Positions 16,405 to 19,454 of a DNA stretch of 19,454 bases are shown here, piece after piece. The notes under the pieces are model-generated. The model was not told the DNA's origin. It made no database searches and worked only from the letters and a program-made list of their open reading frames with translations. This DNA is from CBIFWW01 sp966186435 (GTDB lineage Bacteria; Pseudomonadota; Gammaproteobacteria; Enterobacterales; Enterobacteriaceae). The position numbers and the translations under genes were made by a program. Position 1 is the first letter of the stretch; each line of letters begins with the position of its first letter. The DNA lies in the NCBI GenBank assembly GCA_966186435.1, contig CBIFWW010000056.1, forward strand, positions 1 through 19,454, written 5' to 3'.

Positions 16405-18651
16405 TTAGAGGCCGCCGCGGATCAGGCCGCCCATGCCCCGGCGCTCCATAAAGGCCGCCACCTGATGGCGAACTTCAGTGGCTAACTGGGCATCCAGACT
16501 GCGCCCTGCCAGGGTTTGCGCCTCTTCAAGGGTGATGTGGCGCAACAGGTATTTCACCCTGGCCACCGAGCGGCCGTTCATTGATAGATGGTGGTAACCC
16601 ATGCCTACCAGTAGCGCCACGCACATCGGGTCGCCGGCCATTTCACCACATAGCCCCAGCTCCAGCCCGAGGCGTTCTGCTTCGAGGGCGATCATTTTCA
16701 GCGCCTGTAGCACCGCCGGATGAAGGCTGTCATACAGGTTAGCTACCCGGGTGTTATTACGATCCACCGCCAGCAGATACTGGGTTAAGTCGTTAGAGCC
16801 GACGGAGATAAAATCCACCCGGCCCGCCAGATGGGGCAGCATAAACACCATGGAAGGAACTTCAACCATCACCCCAACCCGTGGGCGCGGGATTTCATAA
16901 CCGAGGGTTTCTTCTACTTCCCGCCCGGCACGCTCGATAAGGCGGCGGGCCTCGTCCACTTCATCAATACTGGTGATCATCGGCAGCAAGATGCTCAAGT
17001 TGCCGGAGGCCACGTTGGCACGCATCATGGCGCGCACCTGGATCAAGAAGATCTCCGGTTGATCGAGAGTGATGCGGATGCCGCGCCAGCCCAGGCATGG
17101 GTTTTCTTCGCTGATAGGCATGTAAGGCAGCTGTTTATCCGCCCCGACATCCAGGGTACGCAAGGTGACCGGCTTCTCATTGAACAGTTGCAACATCCCT
17201 TGATACTGAGCCACCTGTTCTTCTTCTGAAGGGAAGCCGCTTTGCAGCATAAAGGGGATTTCCGTCCGATAAAGACCGATCCCGTCGATCCTGCCACCCA
17301 GTTTTTGTTCATGATCTGGGCTAAGGCCAGCGTTAAGCATCACCTGAATACGCTCGCCGCTTTTCATCTCTGCCGGTTGATCGACGTCCCCTTCCGCCAG
17401 GCGGCTAAGTTCGTCTTCTTCACTAACCAAGCGCTGGTACTCGTTGAGCAGCACTGGCTCAGGATCGATCAGCACTTCCCCACGGTACCCATCCACTACC
17501 AGATTGCGGTTGTGGAGCAACACAGGCTGCATGTCGGCACCCATCACTGTAGGGATGCCCATAGCCCGCACCATAATGGCGGCATGAGAGTTAGCTGCAC
17601 CGTCGCGCACCACCACACCCACCAGCCTATCTTGCGGTAGTTCCGCCAAGGTGGTGGCTGAAAGCTCATCGGCCACCAGAATAAAGCGTTCCGGCCAAGT
17701 GTTCGGGCTTTGGATCGTGTCATCAAGGTGGAACAGCAGGCGCTGGCCCAGGGTGCGCAGGTCGCCAGACCGCTCCTTTAAATAGCTGTCGGTGAGTGAA
17801 GCAAACTGCTCGGCAAATTTCTCAATAACCTTTTTGACCGCCCACTCTGCTACGGCACCGGTTTCGATTTCCGCGTAGAGCGCTTTGCGCAGACGGTTGT
17901 CGGAGAGCAAGTGCAGGTAGAGGTCAAAAATCGCCGCCGTCTCTTTTTGCGCCCCGGCGGTAAAGCGTTTGCTGTAGCGGCGGAACTCCGCTGCGGCTTC
18001 TTCCAGCGCGGCGGTGAGGCGTTCTGTTTCCTGCCCGGCATCCAGTGCCGAGGCCTCGGACACTTGCTCCATTAGCGGCAGGGTGGCATCCATCCAGCCG
18101 TGAGCGATCGCCACGCCCGGTGCGGCCGCAATGGCCCGAATCCGAGTCTGGCGATACTGACCAAACAGGGCTGTCAGTTGGGATTGAGAAAGAATAGCCG
18201 CCATTTGAGTGGCGAGGGTGACGAGGAAGGATTCTTCGCTTTCGTCAAATTGACGCAGCTCACGCTGCTGTACCACCAACACACCTAGTAATTGGCGGCG
18301 CTGGATGATCGGGACACCGAGAAATGCCCGATAACGTTCTTCTTTTACTGCGGGAATGTATTTAAAGCTGGGGTGTTTTTGGGCATCCGCCAGGTTAATT
18401 GGCTCAGCCAGGCGGCCTACCAAACCCACAATACCTTCATCAAAGGCAAGGGTAATGGTGCGGCCACGTGGTTTTTTTAGCCCCCGAGTCGCCATCAGGT
18501 AATAGCAATGGCGATCGTTATCTGCCAGATAGACCGAGCAAACCTCGGTCTCCATAGCGACACAAATGTCGTTTACCAGGATATCCAGCGCCTCATTAAG
18601 GCGCGGCGCACTGGCAACTCTTTCGACAATCTCTCGTAACGGGGTGAGCAT
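16405..18651 (-). CDS. ptsP: Phosphoenolpyruvate-protein phosphotransferase, nitrogen PTS Enzyme I (EI-Ntr)
   Basis: This 748-residue protein has the same length as E. coli PtsP. It takes phosphate from phosphoenolpyruvate and passes it to NPr (PtsO) and then to PtsN, a regulatory chain that senses nitrogen status and affects potassium handling. Domains in order: an N-terminal GAF domain (about 1-165) that binds glutamine in E. coli, the Enzyme I N-terminal domain (from about 171), the swivelling phosphohistidine domain with H356 in DGAANSHAAIM, and a C-terminal PEP-binding barrel. The barrel has the signatures VMVEVPSMVFMLPHL and DFISVGSNDLTQY, plus the catalytic cysteine in LCGEMAGDP. The GAF domain distinguishes it from the sugar Enzyme I, PtsI. 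The ATG at 18651 lies 12 nt after rppH with no strong Shine-Dalgarno, suggesting co-transcription and coupling. Confidence 0.98.
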   Translation of the reverse strand: MLTPLREIVERVASAPRLNEALDILVNDICVAMETEVCSVYLADNDRHCYYLMATRGLKKPRGRTITLAFDEGIVGLVGRLAEPINLADAQKHPSFKYIPAVKEERYRAFLGVPIIQRRQLLGVLVVQQRELRQFDESEESFLVTLATQMAAILSQSQLTALFGQYRQTRIRAIAAAPGVAIAHGWMDATLPLMEQVSEASALDAGQETERLTAALEEAAAEFRRYSKRFTAGAQKETAAIFDLYLHLLSDNRLRKALYAEIETGAVAEWAVKKVIEKFAEQFASLTDSYLKERSGDLRTLGQRLLFHLDDTIQSPNTWPERFILVADELSATTLAELPQDRLVGVVVRDGAANSHAAIMVRAMGIPTVMGADMQPVLLHNRNLVVDGYRGEVLIDPEPVLLNEYQRLVSEEDELSRLAEGDVDQPAEMKSGERIQVMLNAGLSPDHEQKLGGRIDGIGLYRTEIPFMLQSGFPSEEEQVAQYQGMLQLFNEKPVTLRTLDVGADKQLPYMPISEENPCLGWRGIRITLDQPEIFLIQVRAMMRANVASGNLSILLPMITSIDEVDEARRLIERAGREVEETLGYEIPRPRVGVMVEVPSMVFMLPHLAGRVDFISVGSNDLTQYLLAVDRNNTRVANLYDSLHPAVLQALKMIALEAERLGLELGLCGEMAGDPMCVALLVGMGYHHLSMNGRSVARVKYLLRHITLEEAQTLAGRSLDAQLATEVRHQVAAFMERRGMGGLIRGGL
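17619..17626 (-). other. Chi octamer GCTGGTGG
   Basis: Exact Chi sequence on the minus strand, inside ptsP. Confidence 0.6.
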
Positions 18652-18663
18652 ATTGGCTGTGGC

Positions 18664-19194
18664 TTAACCTCTTTTTTTCCGATAAGCCGGAGGCGTATTA
18701 CGCTGAGGCACTAGCTCCTGCAACGGCATGACCACACTGGCAAACTCTTTCATCACGCGCCGGTACACGTCCCGTTTAAATGAGACAACCTGACGAACCG
18801 GATACCAATAACTGACCCAACGCCAGCCATCGAACTCCGGCGTACTGCTGGTTTGCATATTGATATCGGCATCGCTTGTGACCAACTGCAATAGAAACCA
18901 CTTCTGTTTCTGGCCGATACAAACCGGCTTTGTGTCCCATCGCACCAATCGTTTCGGTAATTTATAACGTAGCCAGTTTCGGGTAGAGGCCAGGATACGC
19001 ACATCTTTGCGCTGTAGCCCGACCTCTTCAAACAACTCGCGATACATGGCTTGTTCTGGGGTTTCACCGGGATTGATCCCACCCTGGGGAAATTGCCATG
19101 AGTGCTGACCAAAACGCCGGGCCCACATTACTTGCCCTTGACGATTACAAATTACGATACCAACGTTCGGGCGGTAGCCATCATCATCGATCAC
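18664..19194 (-). CDS. rppH: RNA 5'-pyrophosphohydrolase (Nudix)
   Basis: This 176-residue Nudix hydrolase has the same length as E. coli RppH (NudH). It removes pyrophosphate from mRNA 5' ends and so triggers RNase E-dependent decay. It can also hydrolyse dinucleoside polyphosphates. The Nudix box spans 38-60: G38, E44 and RELFEEVG at 52-59, with metal-binding E53, E56 and E57. The N-terminus MIDDDGYRPNVGIV and the block LPKRLVRWDTKPVCIGQKQ are essentially those of E. coli. The start is GTG at 19194, supported by GAGG (19202-19205) 7 nt upstream. No in-frame ATG precedes it. A 15-codon frame begins upstream and ends on the GTG. ptsP follows after 12 nt. Confidence 0.98.
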   Translation of the reverse strand: MIDDDGYRPNVGIVICNRQGQVMWARRFGQHSWQFPQGGINPGETPEQAMYRELFEEVGLQRKDVRILASTRNWLRYKLPKRLVRWDTKPVCIGQKQKWFLLQLVTSDADINMQTSSTPEFDGWRWVSYWYPVRQVVSFKRDVYRRVMKEFASVVMPLQELVPQRNTPPAYRKKRG

Positions 19195-19454
19195 CGGACT
19201 ACCTCAATCATAATTCTGAATTGATGTGATTGTTTCATACTCCTGTAGGGCGGTAAACCACTGTGTTCCAGACCAAAACGCGGAATAACAATTGAATAAC
19301 TCACAAAAAATAGCCAAGTTATAAACAGGCGACGTAAATCACCCCGGTTTTTATTCACTTTTTCTGTGGATATCGCTGTGAAGAACTTCAGTATTACACA
19401 GGGAAAACTTTTTACAGATTGTTCTTACCAATCTGTACACAAGATTATTAATCA
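19195..19454. promoter_or_regulatory. Non-coding region upstream of rppH; candidate DARS2-like DnaA-binding locus
   Basis: This 260-nt AT-rich stretch holds no credible gene and runs off the window; mutH is expected beyond it. It contains several 9-mers close to the DnaA box TTATNCACA. Four match at 8 of 9: TTATAAACA (19319-19327, plus), TTATTCACT (19351-19359, plus), TGTGGATAT (19365-19373, minus) and TGTGAAGAA (19377-19385, minus). Two match at 7 of 9: 19392-19400 and 19433-19441. The middle three sit within 35 bp. In E. coli the DnaA-reactivating sequence DARS2, as I recall it, lies in the mutH-rppH interval. A TATAAC (19323-19318, minus) could be the rppH -10, but no good -35 accompanies it. 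Confidence 0.5.
19413..19437. repeat. 9-bp perfect inverted repeat with 7-nt spacer
   Basis: TACAGATTG (19413-19421) and CAATCTGTA (19429-19437) are exact inverse complements. Neither side has a T-run in the right orientation, so it does not look like an intrinsic terminator. The spacing would fit a dimeric protein's operator or an element of the neighbouring DnaA-box cluster. Confidence 0.55.

Noticed and set aside
1..19454. Insertion sequences, CRISPR arrays, tRNA genes, prophage or defence islands
   Set aside because: No direct-repeat arrays, transposase-like frames or tRNA-like folds were seen, and the gene order is that of the conserved enterobacterial core.

Overview
The window is a stretch of conserved chromosomal core from a member of the Enterobacterales. 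Gene order and orientation match the Escherichia coli 64-minute region: rppH - ptsP - lgt - thyA - ppdA - ppdB - ygdB - ppdC - recC - ptrA - recB - recD, all on the minus strand, meeting a convergent argA on the plus strand. The proteins are clearly orthologous to the E. coli ones, with near-identical lengths (ThyA 264, Lgt 291, PtsP 748, RppH 176, RecC 1123, PtrA 960, RecB 1175, RecD 609 aa). They are diverged enough, especially the pilin genes, that this is probably another genus or family. The sequence alone does not let me name the species. I see no mobile elements, CRISPR arrays, tRNA or rRNA genes.

Layout, read in the direction of minus-strand transcription from the right end. (1) 19195-19454: AT-rich, non-coding DNA upstream of rppH. 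mutH is expected just beyond the edge. This stretch holds a cluster of DnaA-box-like 9-mers where E. coli carries the DnaA-reactivating sequence DARS2. (2) rppH-ptsP: an RNA 5'-pyrophosphohydrolase and the nitrogen-PTS Enzyme I, 12 nt apart. (3) lgt-thyA: the prolipoprotein transferase and thymidylate synthase, with the thyA Shine-Dalgarno overlapping the lgt stop codon. The unit ends at a textbook intrinsic terminator (14530-14555). (4) ppdA-ppdB-ygdB-ppdC-recC: four type IV minor pilin-like genes, overlapping or nearly so, running into recC. (5) ptrA-recB-recD: a periplasmic protease gene followed after 1 nt by recB, which overlaps recD by 4 nt. It has a plausible promoter (9242-9270) and a leader of about 225 nt. 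(6) The 3' 58% or so of argA, convergent with recD and separated from it by 3 nt.

Functionally, RecB, RecC and RecD form the RecBCD helicase-nuclease, which repairs double-strand breaks and degrades foreign linear DNA. RecC keeps the residues known to read Chi in E. coli, and five exact Chi octamers occur in the window, all on the minus strand. The pilin genes probably build the initiating tip of a type IV pilus. Their link to recC recalls the competence genes of the Pasteurellaceae. PtrA is exported and has no evident role in recombination despite sitting inside the rec cluster.

No wholly new system is evident. The points most worth following up are the putative DARS2 at the right edge, the one-sided Chi set, a possible Sxy/CRP-S site upstream of ppdA, and several tightly overlapping start/stop arrangements.
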